Assembly (NCBI GenBank): GCA_039619475.1 | Contig: CM077115.1 | Location: 442,402,792-442,466,791 of the forward strand | DNA from: Icerya purchasi | Lineage: Eukaryota > Arthropoda > Insecta > Hemiptera > Monophlebidae | Direction of reading: 5' to 3' | Length of the DNA stretch: 64,000 nucleotides | Shown here: positions 12,401-27,700 of the stretch, piece after piece | Layout of the letters: each line of letters begins with the position of its first letter | Position numbering within the stretch: position 1 is the first letter of the stretch | Made by a program: the position numbers and the translations under genes | Notes under the pieces: generated by a model | What the model was told of the DNA's origin: nothing | Database searches by the model: none | The model's input: the letters and a program-made list of their open reading frames with translations, nothing else

Positions 12401-15400
12401 GGGGACTCCATTTTTTAACTTTATTTGATGGTCAGTCATTCGGTACTCTCCGATACTCATTCTAATAATTAAAGGATCTTTTGTCTCGATGTTAGATATT
12501 TTCGAGTGATAATTGAATGAGAAATTATTGAAATAGAGAAAACTTGGCGGTCTGCTATACTCAAGTATCAAGTTCTCTGGCTATTGGTTAAAGAGAATAA
12601 TAATGTTAAGTCGTAATATTATTTCAATCAAACGTTATAAATCGTTATAAACTGTTATTTATATAAATAAAAACGTAATTAACTGAATTAAGTGTGAACG
12701 TATTAAATCAAGTAAGTACTACTAGCTTTAAAAACCACGATAATATAAATGTATTTCAGTATATATATATACATGTTCATGGCTATGTGTTTAAAATGTT
12801 ATTTCTTTCTGAGTAGTGAAAATGTTCGTGTAATACATTGTAACATAAAGTAATTGCAAAAGACAATTTTATTTATTTATATTTATATTTTCGTAAAAAT
12901 TGCTACCAGCAAAGAGATCATAATTAAGTATTATTCTTAATGGTTACTTCTTATTATGAGTTTTACAAATAATATTAAATAAAAATAAAATAAAAACATT
13001 ATTATAAATAATGGCTACAATGAAAAAATAATAGATCAATAATATATGTTTATAATTGTAAAACATCTAAAAAGTAGACATTTAAAAAATTTCGTAAATT
13101 CAGTGATATTTATGTTTGTGTTAAAGTTATGTATGGTTAAAATGTCTGTACGAAATATTCGTGTGGGGGATATTATTTCTCAAAGCTGTTTTTTTTTTTT
13201 GTCGGTATGAAATATCTTCCTTAATACTGTATCAAAATTAATATTTTATACGCCATTTTTAAGATTTTAAAGTCTCTGAATGGAATAGAATAAAATAAAA
13301 TAAACGTATAAACAAATCAAAACAACGCGACAGTTGTACCAGTTGCATGGACAGATATTGCTGCCAATCTCCTATTATACCAGTTGCATGGACAGTCATT
13401 GCTGTTAATCTCCTACCAAAGGGGGAACGCACATCGTATTCGATTTTCAAACTACTTGTACCCATCTTGGACACATCGGCCTCATCGATTCGCGCTCACA
13501 CAAAGGAAGGAAGCACAACTTCGTGACTTAGATCTCATTATTTGGGATGAGATTTCAGTGTTTATGCGCTATGCGTTGTCGATCGACTTTTAAAGGACAT
13601 TATTATGAAGGGAAAATAATTTTATTTGGTGGAGATTTTCGTCGAGTGTTACCCGTTGTTAGACATGCCAATAAAACAGCTATCGTTAAAAATACAGTTA
13701 AACGAACGCCCTCATGGTCTCGTGTTAAAATTCATAAGTTGACTCAAAATATGAGGGCAAATGATGATCCTGTTTTCACTGAACGATTACGCTTAAATTG
13801 GGTAACGGCTATTTAAATATTCAAACAGATTACGCGAATGAAGCGATCGAAATCCCGAAATATTATTATTGTAATTATAATAGTATTATTACCACCATAT
13901 TTAATGCCGCAGAAATAAATTAACAAAATATTTCGCAGTTTCATTCAACAGCGATTTTATGTCCAAAAAAACGATGATTGTACAAAAATTAATGAATATA
14001 TAATTTGCAATTTGTTAATTGGAGAGGAAACGATTAACTTCAGTTCTGATTGTGTCCAACATGAAGGAACAGACAATGCTCAATTGTGCCCCATAGAATT
14101 CTTGAACTCTTTGAATCCATCTGGCTTACCACCTCATAAATTGATTTTGAAGAAAAATGCAATCATAATGTTAATTAGAAATCTTAATGCTAAATAGGGA
14201 TTAATTAATGGTACAAAGTTAGTGGTAACTCACTTAGGCGAGTACATCATCACTGCTACTATTTTTCACTCCGATAAAACTGTGCTCATACCTCGGATTA
14301 ACCTTAAACTTTCTGATCCTACTGTGCCTTCCAAATGGTAAGAAAACAGTTCCCGATAAAAATTGTTTTCGCTATGACCATTAACAAAGCACAAGTTCAG
14401 ACGCTTCAAAAGGCAGGATTGTATTTACCAGAACCTGTTTCTTCACATGGACAACGTGGCTTTTTCATGAGTCCGTATATGTTTAAAGATATTGTTATTT
14501 GTGTTGAAGATTCATACAAAAAGTGAACGATGATCACGTCATAACCTCCAACATTGTTTTTGAAGAAGTTTTATGAAATTAATTTACAAAAAAAAAAAAA
14601 ACATGTTAATATCATTTACAATAAGACTGAAGTCTCGCTAATCCGGGCTTTTCGGGACCGAGACCTGTCCGGATCACCGAAAATCATCCAGATTAAACGG
14701 AATCAACTTTAAAATGTGTCAGAAACAAATTTTATAGGTAAAAGAAAAAATCTTAATGACTAAAAATCAACGTTTCTTCATTTTAAAGTACAGTATGTAC
14801 TTAAGAAAGTTATTTACATATAAAACAATATGTATGTACTATGTATTGTACATGTGTATGTACGTAATTTTTCATCTAGCTTGCGTCCTGGACGCGTGAG
14901 ATTTTTTTTTTCATTTTTTATTTTTTTCGATTCGTCCGGATTAACCGGATGTCCGGACTAGCGAGCACTGGATTAGCGAGACTCTACTGTATAACAAAAA
15001 CGTATTAGAATGTAATCTACGTATACTACGTGCACAGATTATACTGTTAAATTCGTTTGTTATACTTGTATCGTATTTTTATTCCAAATTACTATATTTC
15101 GATTTAACAAACAGTATGATAAACAATTCTATATTGAATTGTTTCTTGATTTTCGGATTAACAGCTAACCTGATCGGGAAGTTGGGAAAATTCGGGAGTT
15201 ATATGCACGGGGTTATTGTATTTGCTTCGTATAGAAACATGCTTATAATTCTCATTACGGCCCGGAACCTAGTTGGTCTATGTATAGATCGATTACACAT
15301 TAATCCGTAGATTGATGGATAGCATATATGATTTTCTATTTTAACAACTAAAACTAAACATTAAAATTCTCTTTGCTCGACCATTCTTTTTAGGTTCACA

Positions 15401-18400
15401 TAACTGGTTGCTCCTGTATCCTTTATTATTTATTCAATGTACGTTTTCCTTGGTCTTCCTCTGTAACGTTTTCTTTGCATTTTTTCTTCAATTAATTAAA
15501 CTAATTTATGATTATATTGATATAAATTACCTATTCACTTAACCGTTCTTTCTTTTAAGGTTGTAATAAGATTTCTTGATTCATGTATGTCTTTAAAAAC
15601 TTTTTCGAACTTTCTTTTCTCCGTTCATCTGATTTTTGCATTTTACGTCAGTACCAAAAGGCCTCAAGTTGTTTATTCATTTTTGACTGCTTATTGTTCC
15701 TGTTTTAGATCCACGCAACAGTATGCTCCATATGTATGATTTCACGACGTGTTTCCTAGTTTTCAAGTTTATGTTTTTTGAGCTCAGTAAGGACTTTTTG
15801 TTATTATTAAGTTTTAAAAAAAAAAAAAATTGAATTCCGCAGCCGGTTCTATGTGAGTTAATACATTGCTTTTCTTTTTAACCTGCACACTAAAGTCTCC
15901 AAAATACGGGGAAAGTATAAAATTTGAAAAATGTTGATATTTAGGTACGAACATTTGTAAATATACACGCTTAAAGCGGAAAGACTGGGAACTAAAAAAA
16001 AGTCCGCAGGTCTCTCCATGGTAGCTGAAGGGTCACCCTTTTTTTTGACTGATATATTTTAATCGCTAAAATATAGGTAAAATACGAAACTTCCAAAATT
16101 TTGAAATTAAAGGGCTCAAAATATATTATTGCTTAGATTCTAATAAAAAAAAAAACAAATTTCATCATTGCATTTAAAAAAATAAATATTGTTAATGTCT
16201 TATTTTTAAAAAAATTAAATTTAACATATTCCTCTCACATATATTACCCTGCTCGCGATTTCAGTTTTTCAGATATTTTAATCTATATTTCACTTTTTTG
16301 ACCGACGTATTCATGTACTTATTTTTTTTTAAAAATAAATAAATAAATATATGTGAATGCTGCAGTTTTTATGAAAATTTTTTGAAGTAAAATAATTTAA
16401 AGTCCGAAGGAACGGACCTCGAAGCTGCCAGCGAGACATATATGTAATGATTTATTAGTTAGCCTACTGTTTAGTGAGCGATTCCTAGTTCTTCCAATTC
16501 CTAAATTGGTAAATTTCACAACCTGGCATTACAATTATGCTTTATTTCTTTAGTTTCGTGCTATTCGAAATTGTAATTAAAAACAAACTAGTGTGGTGGA
16601 TTGAAAAACATAACAAACTTTCTGAAGGAACATTTGGTTTCGTCGAATCTTGATCATTGAGGATTGTGTTACATCGCTCTTAGGTGACCTTTATTTTACT
16701 TTTCAGGACAAGGATTTTTCAGTAGCAACATTCCTAGATATTCAAGAGGCATCTGATCATGTTTAATAGAAACATACTAAAATTACTCCTCTACATATTG
16801 GACAGAATTATTTAACTGATAAATTCATACTTAAGTATTGCAATTACAAACAGCCGCAGCTGACAAATAAATGGATCAAATAAGTAATAACTGGAGATTT
16901 GTTCACCACAGCTCCTACTTAACAGAAATTGCAGCCCAGCTCTTACGCTAATTTTTCCCTCGAAAGTATCTTAAGTCACTATCTCAATTTTATCAAATTA
17001 AACATTAATACTCACACTTTTCAAGAGCCAAAACATGCATCAATGGTCTGATAGTATTTTGAACGCTGTTTTTCTAAATACTGTCCGGTGGTAACAGCTG
17101 AGCTTCTTGCTATTAAGAAGGCATTAGAGCTTGTGAAAAATGTATTACAGTATAAGGGAAATTTGTATTATTCTCGGACAAGCTTGGTTCTCTTTTGCCG
17201 CTTCAGAGTAGTAATTTCCAGCATAATTGCCATCCGTCTATTTATGAAATTTAAAAAACGTGTTTTAATATTTCAGAACTAGGAGGAGTCATTAAGTTTT
17301 GCTGGATTCCGGGCCATTATGGGATATTACTTAGTGACAGAGTCGATTCAATTGCAAAAGAAGCGACCAAATAAGGTGTTAAGTTTTCATTCATCCCATC
17401 CTTCGACCTTATAGATAAAGTTAACAGGAATAGTAATACGGATTGATTGGGGTATGTACGCAACGATTAAGTTTCTGGTAAATATTTTCATATTGTATAA
17501 CCATCTCTTCTGTCCATACCTTGATTTTATCACATTTGTGTTTCGGTTAGAATGGCCTATAGATTTGTGCTGTTGTGTGTAGATTGCGCACCGACTACTG
17601 TAGAACTGGTTTCAATTTTTCGAATACAGAGCCCTTGTTTGAGTTGCAATACCTATTATAGACTAAATTTCAGAACATATATTAACCACTTTTTATTTAA
17701 CTGCAATCAATTTGATAACAAAAGACTTTTGTTTTTTGTTTTTTTAGACTTTATATCGCTTTGTATTCTACATTTTTTATTTTTTTATCTACTTTGTTCT
17801 AACGATAAGATGCTAGTTTTTCTTTTTAAGCTTGTTGAAGGAAACAAGATTATTATATAATTTTTGTTTTATTTAATTTTTTTCCTCTCAATCATTGGAG
17901 CATATTATTTTGTGTTAACATAGGCGGTTAATTCTATTTTATTCTATTTCTTACATATTTATTTATTTATCTTTTTTAACCTTTTTGTTTTTATTTGATG
18001 TTATTTTGCCTTTATTTATTATAGGAAACTACTGGCCTATAAAACTATACTAGTGCAGTCTAGTCTAAATAAAAAAAAAAAAAAAAAAAAAAAAAACTAT
18101 GAACTTAATAGCTAATTTTCTTACAAAATTACAAAATTAATCATTTATAAATTAATTTTTTTCAGTATTTTATTTGTCGCGTGATAACTAAAAAAAAAAA
18201 AATGCTTTGTTTATGATTTCAACATTTTAAGGAAATAATTAGGGTATATATATGTAAATAAAAATTATAATAATCCACCATTATATTGTTATGGATGTGA
18301 TGAAAAAGGCCTTGTATGAATTATAAAGAAATTAAAATTTAAAAAGAACTATACGAGAACAATTTTTAAATTAAAAATACAAAATTAATCATGATGTTTT

Positions 18401-21400
18401 GTTTCTTGAAAGGTATTATCATCAGCATTACGGTTAAAAAACTAAATACTTATGATTCTTTTAAGGATTCTATTTTATTTCTTCAATTTTAAAAACGGTG
18501 CTGCAGTATGAAATTACTTATACACTAGGGATTTATATGTTCTTGTCGGCAAATGCCATTTTTACAAAATTAATTTTGGTTTTATTTTATTTTCTTTTTT
18601 GCTAAAAATCCTTTTCAAAAAATGCAGACAGCGCCGACGAATCTTCTAAATATTCCTACCAATGCTGTTGATATGTTTTAATCTTCACCTTTAAGGACGT
18701 GCGTAGCATTTTATTCTTACAAACATATTTCCACATAAGAGATTCTTCATTATTATATATAAAATGTGGTTTAATTTAAAAACTCTTCCGGGCCATGATT
18801 GCTGTTTTTTTTGTTTTTTTTTATACATATAATTTGCTCTTACAATAATAAAATCACTCGTAAACAACAGCCAGAAATAATTTTATAATCCATTTAATAA
18901 ATACTTTATTTTAAAAATAAATGTTCAAATGTATTATTTTATAAGACACACATCGTATCTTTTTCTTTCATGTTTATTATTTTACAGTAATTTTACCTTT
19001 AAAAAAATTATCATCGTCGAATGATCGTTATAAAATGGATTATTTTCTTTACGGTAAAATTGTTATTTTCTTTTACCTTAATCACAATATTAATAAATGT
19101 ATTAAAAATCGCTGACTAGTTTCGGCTACAACAGAGCCATAATCGTAGCTTTTTTTGTTTTATTTGTTTACCTTTAAGATAAATATCGAATAAGTTATCA
19201 CAACTGTATGAATATGAATCAAAATATTTTCTTTTACTTTATTAGTGCTCTATTAGGTTCATAGTAAATTGGTAGAAATATATGGGATTTATTTTGAATT
19301 AATGATATCTTTTCGGTTCGTCAACGCTTTTCTAAGAAATTCAAAACTACATAGTCGATTGACCGGAAAATAAACAGCGCAGTTCAGCAAACTTCATACT
19401 TCATTCGATGACGAAGAAATATTTGTTAAAACCAGCAATAGAAAATATTCTTTTATAATTTTAATTTGTTTTAAATTTCATGTTTTTAACCCGTATCTCT
19501 TTATATCGAAACTAAACAAATCGCATTTTAAGAAGTTTTCAAATAATATGTTAGCCTGTTAGTTCCTTTTCCCAAAAGTTTTGAACGCACTCTTATCGTG
19601 TACGTATTTTTTTTTCTCTTCTTGCATTGCTTCATTTATCCGCGGCTTACCACATTTTTATATTCCCTTACATTCATTTTATTTTCTTCCGATTTTCTTG
19701 TATTTTTTCTACTTTTTGATTTTTATTCTCGGTTATATTAACATATTCATACTGATGTTTATTTTCATTCCGGACATTTTACTTTTCGCATTTGTTATGT
19801 TTAGCATTTTTCGTAGTTTTGTTTCGATGTTGTAGCAAGTAACACGCCCTTACCACATGTACAGCTACCACACTTAATTCAATTACTTTTAAATCCTAAA
19901 GCGTTTAAAATTTTCTATTAACGCAATCTGTTCAGCGTTTATGTTAAACGAGTCTCAGAGACCAATGCCCCAACATTATCTCATTTCTTTCCGTTCAGTG
20001 GTACAACTTCTTTCCGACTATGCTCTCTTATTGATGCCATTATGAATTCTTTATTAGCTGCATATTGTTTTCCTTGTCTATATACTCTGTACTTCCGTAA
20101 TATTTTCATTTTATTTTCAGGTATCTAACATTATCAAACGTCTCTTCTCTCTTCGTGCAACTTATATAATTCAAAAATGTTTTTACAAGTAACAGTCAAG
20201 ACCGTAAACAGATCTTCAGCAAAACTATTTTACATGCTTGTTTCCTTTTTCCTGGCAAAATCAAATTGAGTTTTACTCGTGAGTAAATTTTATTTTTGTA
20301 GACTCACTATGCGGTGGTCTTCTTTGCGTTTGTTTTTTCACTGTTAGAATGAGCAAAATTTATTTAAAATCTTTTTAGATTGCAGGATATTTGTAAATTC
20401 TGTTCGATAGTTCGAGCACATAATTTTTATTATCTTCGCAATAAGAACGGAAATAGTTTGAAATTTCCACAAATACTAAATGTTTAAAAACGGACTAAAT
20501 TGTTCATCCTATTTCTTAATTTACCTCTGTATGAAAAAAAAAAAAAAATGTAATTTTCTGCCAAAAATAAATGTATAGATGCGAGCAAAACTTTCCTTTA
20601 TTAAAGCGATGAATTAATAAAGAAAGAAAAAAAAAGCATTTAAAAATCTGCCACATCGAACTGAACTTTGATGCAAAAAAATGAGAGTAATTTGGGAACA
20701 TATGTAAAATTTGTTATTGAATTTGTAATTTGTTGTAATTTGTCCGCGTCAACAATGAACCGGACACGCTGTGTACAAATAATATTTTTTTAAAAACTAA
20801 TTTTTATTTTTTTTTTTTTGCAGTTCGGAGGGAGTGTCTTATAAAGCAATAATAGGTGAAGTCGCGGACGCTAAAGGAGAAAGTTTCTTTACCGTGTGCA
20901 TAGTATCAAGACAAATTTCAGAAAAAGTAGATGTACGTTAAGTATTGATCACGTTTAATCTGTTTTGTTTTTTATGTCGATATATTGGTGTAGTCGAAAA
21001 TACATTTATAAATACATTTAATAACGGCTATATTTTAATAATCAATAATTTTGTAGAATGTGAATCTTTATTCAGTCTTTGTTGGTGTTTATGTTGTTAC
21101 AATTATTATCATTATTGTTATTAAATTAAATTAACGTTCCAAGATTAGATTGAGCAATAAAGATCGGACTGATGAAGGAAAATTACTAAATTAGACAGAG
21201 AACATCTGTCGTCTTAGAAGAAGTGAGGAAGTGAAGGAGGAAGGTTCAGTGATGACCTCGGCGAGGAGTATAAGAGACAGTCGAATAATATACGGAAGGC
21301 GAAGAAGATAACGCATCACAATTATATTTCAGCATAAACCATGTTTTTAATTTATTTTGCAGTACCATTTTGTTATTGTTCATTTAGGTATGCTTTATAT

Positions 21401-24400
21401 TACTTGCACATTTATTAGAAGCATGAGTGAATGAATGTATACAGATAGTTGTTAATATTTTTTTTATTCTTTATCTTGCCTTCTGTTTATTACCAATGCG
21501 AGATGAACGGTGATGAAATGAAGTGAAACCTTCAATCTGTTAAAAAGAGAAATTTCTTAGTGTTCTTAGAATTATAATAATATAAATAGAAGAATGTGAA
21601 AAAAAAAAAGTTGAGAGATCGAATGTAATTAATATTTTTAATAACTGTAAAATTATCACTGTAAATCTTGTGCATACTTTTTTATTTTTGTATAATTATC
21701 TGTTAATATATTTATGGCTGTTCTTAAGCATGTACACAATTTTCAGGGAACTTACGAAATAATAATTTTTTTTTTTTTTTTATGGGTTTGTCAACATTAG
21801 CTCAGAAAATGGGAAAAAGGACAAAAATAAAACTGTATTCTTAAATGTTTAAAAATAGAGGATAAAAATAATAATTCGACGACAGGAATAAGAGAAGTAG
21901 AAAGAAATGGGAGAGTGTAAGAAGAGCTGTAAGGAGTAGAGACGCTGAGTTTTAGTAGAGCAGAGTAGAAGGACAATTGTTGAACAGAAAAGGTCGAACA
22001 TTCAAATAAAATATGATCGAAATCACAAGGAATGTATGTGGAGGGGGATGAAAGGAACAAAATGGAGTAAATCCGGTAAAAACCGAGAAAATGATCCAAG
22101 AAAGAGACAGTGATTACAACAAAGGCGACAAATAGCTGAAATTATGGAGCGTTTAAGAGAGAGTAAGTATCTAGTAAACCATGAACGAGAAGGAAGAGAT
22201 GGTTGAATAGAAAGGTATAAGGCAGCAGGATTAGAAAATGAAGAAAAATAGGAGTTGAGGCTTTAATTTGGAATGAGTAACTGCGGGAAAAAGAGCAATA
22301 TTATTATGAGCTGAAAATGTGTCCAAAAATTTTCCACTGGAAACGGAAAAACAGACTAATGAAATTCACTAATTTATAACGCTCAGTGCCTAAATGACCA
22401 GGAATCCACGGAAGATCGATCTCGACCGAGTGAAGAAGGAAAAAATCATGGATGAGGGAGCGTATGAGAAGTATTACAGGACGGAAGAGGTAGAAGGTAA
22501 ATTAGGTGTGATAACCTGTGAAGCATTTTTAGAATCCTAGAGCACGAGCACTGTATGGAAAACCAATGATGAAGAAACAAAGAGAACAGCACATAGAATA
22601 GCATCAGATTCCGTATAGAAAATTGAGCAAAAGGAAAAGGAAGTTTAAAAGTTTTAGAATAATTCGGGATAGGAAAAAAAAGGCAGAACCAACTCCGCTG
22701 GACCTTTTGGGGACCGTCAGTTGACATGTTTAAATAAGAGAATTTGAATCATTGGAAAATTCAACTCTGGCGCGACATGTTGAGGAACAAATTTAGAACA
22801 GAACGGTAAAGCAAGGCATTTAATAGAATGAAGAAAACTGGAAAAACTGAAAGAGAAATAAGGAAGTTTATCATGACTATAAATAAATGGTGAAAAATAA
22901 AGAAATAAAGGATAAAATTGGACTTTTATTAGTGGTAAATCATCATTTATGAAGGATAGAGAAGTAAGAAGACACAATTGAAGAGAAATAATCAGGAGCA
23001 TAATCAAGGAGCGATATCCCCAATAAAATCTACGAATAAAGATAGGAAGAATATAGGATGATAGCCAGAACTGGAATGATCTCAAAGCATCGATATTTTG
23101 AATGCGATCTAATTTTGAAAGAAGAAACCTGGAGGAATTACCATAAATAAAGCAACAATAATCTCTATAGAGTAGGTAAAGGATTTATAGAACATGAGTA
23201 AGATATGTAGATTGCGTCCTCAATCAGCATGAAGGAGAGCTTTTACAGATCAACTCTGGTATTCGGTGTTATTGACCTTTTTTTATGACTAGTTTACACA
23301 ATCCAATTCAGTTTATATATATATTATAACTGCACCAGCGTTACATCGTGACGAACTAGATTAATTATGACTACATTGAAATAGATAGTTGTAAAATTAC
23401 ACAGAACGATTAAACATCGAACTGGAGTGATAACAATTATTATGCCATGTTTAATGTGCACGACCTCAAAGCGCCGAAAAAGTGAATAATTTTCACTACA
23501 ATCAAGATCGAACTTATTCTAGCGTATCCACCGGTCTCTTAACGCACTAACGAGGTACTGTTTTGTTCACGTAACCCGAGAATTCCCTTTATATTCTATA
23601 AAAGTCGTCAGATGATTGGTTATGTATTTTTTAATTAACGACCGTAAATGGATTTTTTTAATTTTAATATGTTTTTCAGTAGAGATCATTCAAATCTATT
23701 CCGAACTATTTTGTCGTTTCGCGGGATCAATAGATTTTATTTTCTCATCTACAGCTCCCGAATAGCATCCCTGCAATATATACATTGTATATAAATATAT
23801 ATGTCGTCGCGATAGCCTAGTTACTAGAGTGTTGTTTGGCTTCCATTACCCGAGTCTCGGATTTGATCCCGGGCGACGACAGAAGTTATTACGAAAAGTT
23901 AAATTGAAAAGGCAATGGCTAATGTATGAGTATAAAATTAAATAAAAAAATTAAAACATATTATCTCTTTTGGGTTAAAAAAGAAAAACACGAACATTTT
24001 TATAATTTGCATTGCATTATTTGGTCTTTGTTAGCGAGGCTGAGTTGTTTTCTCTGCTATTTAGTTTATTTTATTTTTATTTCAGCGGTGTTATTATGTC
24101 TAATTTGTTACTTTTTTTAAAATACTATCATCGTTTTTTTAATTTTTTTATTCTTATGTTTTTTTCAGATTTCCGGTTATGAAACAAAGAAAGTAATTTT
24201 AATTACAAATGTTGAATATGTACCATCCATTAAAATGAGTTCACCGAACGATGCGAATCGATACGGTTATTTAATAACCAAGGCGATCAGTGTAAGTTAT
24301 ACACATTTCATCAGGGTAGATGAGAATTTGTTGAAAACAGCCGAAGGGTATTTTTGATAAGAGGAAATTTCATAAAATAATAAAAGCATCTTTTAATATA

Positions 24401-24700
24401 TTTCACCCAATAATAAATTTTATACAAATATTTATATATATATACATGTATAAACTCGGCCTTCTGTGCCTCGATAGGGGCTCTACCCCTTTACTCCGCC
24501 TGGGAACACCCTCGGATTCCCAGCTCTATCACTTCTGTACTTTCGTATAGAACGAGGAAAATTAACAACTCATTCTTAGCTAAAGAATGCATTATATGTT
24601 AAATGCATTAGTACTTATAAAATGTTGTATAATTATGCTTTGCAATTAAATATTTTACGTTTTCCATATTAAGTATAATAATATTATGTTATTAGATTAA

Positions 24701-24770
<70 letters not shown>

Positions 24771-27700
24771 GTTGTTGATTAAATCAGTAATGTGAGAAAA
24801 AAACTTCTTTCTTTTTTTAAAATTTGTCTTTAATTTTATCGCTAAATGAATTTTTCTATAATAGTAATAGATCTATTTTTGTAATCTGCTGATCGGAAAA
24901 TGGGTATAAACTGGAAATTTAAAAATCGTATTTGAGCAACAATCTTATTTATATTTTTAATTTTGACGAAATTAATGATTAAACATTAAAATATGTTTTT
25001 ATCAAATATGGACTACTGTCCGCCTTTTTTTAATTTCTTTTAATTCGACTAACGGTTACTTACGATTCAGAATAAGTATGAATTTATCAATGACCTTTAC
25101 TCAGTTGTTTTCAGTTCGTCTGTTAAAATTGCAAATATGAAATATTTGATAATATTTTTAAGTGCATAAATAATCGTTTGATATAAAATTTAATTAGCCA
25201 TTTTCTTTTTCAGAACCTAAAATTAGTGCAGGGAAAAAAATATGATACCTTGAAAAGTGATCACGTACAAAGTTGGTTGGATTTATGGAATACAGGTATT
25301 TCTGTTGATACGTCTAAGGCGCTTAAAGCATATAATGGATACCAGATCAATGCCACAATGTATTACGTACTAAGTTCATCTCGAAGTTGGCTTCAAGAAG
25401 AAGGAGTTAGTATGGAAATCAAAAATAATGCTGTTTCATATTTAAATAATGTGGAAGGATGTTACGGCAGCAATCACGGCACTCTGTAGGTATCATAATT
25501 TTTAAATTTTCACTTTAAAATAGGCTTTATTTTAAAATGGTGAATTTAACGTTTTCTAAGTTATTCTTGGAATAACTGTTATTTCTTTGTTCGTAACAAC
25601 TACTACAGTATACGAATGCGATTACTGCATTAAAAAAAAAAAATGAGGTAGCGCGGTAGCCTGGTAATTACGGTGCTTGGCTACCAAGCCAGAGGTGTCG
25701 TCATAGGTTTTTGAGACTTGTCTCGTTCTTGATCCAAATTTCTCCTAGGCATATACTTAATCTAAAATTGAGTTGGGTACCACAAAAATCTGGAAAAGTA
25801 AAGACGGCCTTGAAAAAGGAACTACTGGCCCCATTATTCTCTTCAGATGCATTGAGCTTAGTACATGGTGAATCTTAACGTCACAATCCATGGTACCTTA
25901 TCAAGGACTTACTTTACTTTACATACTTAGGGATATTTATTTCCTCTTTGATGGTTTAATACAAACGATGTGTCACGAAAATGTGGTGGTAGTCTAAAGT
26001 AAAATTTGAATAATTAATAAAATCATAGCCTAGTTAGATAATTGAGGAGCAATCAGTATGTTGAAGACGTACACTTAGAAGGCGCTAAAGAAAACGAAAT
26101 CAACCGATAATTCAAATTTTGCGTTTTCAACATGTTTAAAATATTTCTATCAAGAAATGAATCCAAAAAATCAAATTAATCACACCATTGATTGCCGATC
26201 TTTCTAACTACCTTGTTTATTATAATGAACTTAAATGTTCTACACATCCGATAAGTTTTAGTAATCTAAAACTTGTTCTTCAGGGAAGCCTTGTTTAGTT
26301 TTGATTTCTTTGCTTGTGGAAGAAAACATATTTTCTATTTTACTTGTTTCCAGAAAACAAAACAAAATAAATGAACGAATTCAAGTCATCGCAAATTATA
26401 CTATGAAGTCTATTTTGTATGCAATACCTACAAACAGTGTTATTGAAATATATTTTGTAACCTTCAACTGAAACATATTTTTTTACTTATTACAACAAAT
26501 AAATATCACAGCCACTACTGGCTTTTATAAATGATTTTTTACCTACATATTTATAAACAAGTCGATAAAACGTCTGTTACAAAATTAATTAATCTCGACT
26601 ACAACTGATCTGTCAGTTTGATCTTGTAGATTGGTTCGTCTGCTTCATATTGTGTACATATGTATATACTTTGGAGCAGTTAACCTTCGACGATTTAGTT
26701 CTCAAAATATTTGATCTTTACGGTTGATTGAATCGATATCTAAATTACTTCTTCACCTTAAATCAAATATTCATTCCGTTTTTCAGAAGTATTTAAGTTT
26801 CTTAGTTAATCGTGCTCATTAGTAAGCTCCGACGCTGTTAAATTCATATCAGTGCACTTTTTTAAAATAACTTTGTATTACCAACTTTAATAAGATAATA
26901 AAATCATCATTTAATGATTCTGTATCATTGTGAAACTCAAAATTTTGTTATTTAGATTTTCATTAAACAATCCATTTTTAGGATTCCGTACACATATAAT
27001 ATACGGAATCCTAATAAGATGGTTCAAAAACGAAAAAAATATTCAATTAAAATATGCAATAATTCACGAACGGTTTGACTTATAAACTTCAAAATTGGAT
27101 CATAAATTACGATTAAATTTCTATCTATAACAATATCGATAACTTCAAGCTAACCGATAACCCTGAGCGCCCAAAAAAACCCAAAAAAAGTCAAGAATGC
27201 ATAATATGGAATATAAAACGACCTCAAAAATCACCCTTAAAAAATTCATCTCATCACCAGATAAACCTTTAAAAATGTGAAATTCAAAGTATAAAACAAA
27301 ACATAGAGAAGCTATTTCATAAAAGCAAAAAATTTCGGTTATAAAATTATATCAAAAACCGTAAAAAAAATGATGCTCATGAAAAACAATAGCTCGAGTA
27401 AAAAAGTAGAGAAAACCAAAACGTATCCTAAACATATGTATAAAGCACCGCTTTATAGGAAAAATATAGCCAAGCTTACAAACTTTATATTTTGGCGGCT
27501 CCTAGGGCGCCGAAAGCTCGTAAGTTTTGTTAGACATAATTTTTTTTCCGGCCATCTGATATATTTTTAGAAAGATTGCTATATTTCGGGAACGAAACCA
27601 TTTTACATCTTAGCGAAACTTTCAAAATTGACAAAAATTTCAAAAAAGCGCGAAAAGTGCCGTGTCCCTTCCTTAGCGCCGCGAGTATTAAAGCTACAAA

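Noticed and set aside
12329..12571. 80-codon minus-strand frame
   Set aside because: No motif, no splice context and no repeat match; probably chance in intron 3.
17552..17860. 102-codon open frame as a membrane protein
   Set aside because: Its start carries the retroelement knuckle (CLSCN...HFLFNC) and the hydrophobic end is T-rich 3' UTR of the same remnant.
19581..19835. Hydrophobic 84-codon open frame
   Set aside because: T-rich low-complexity DNA within an intron; no signal of selection or similarity visible.
20824..20938. Alternative donor GTTAAG at 20937 for exon 4
   Set aside because: It would shift the phase by five bases and break the join to exon 5; GTACGT at 20933 keeps phase 0.
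25214..25489. Exon 6 read through to the TAG at 25487 as a gene end
   Set aside because: Cutting at GTAGGT (25486) removes the TAG and joins in phase to the conserved AENLW exon; six further conserved exons follow.
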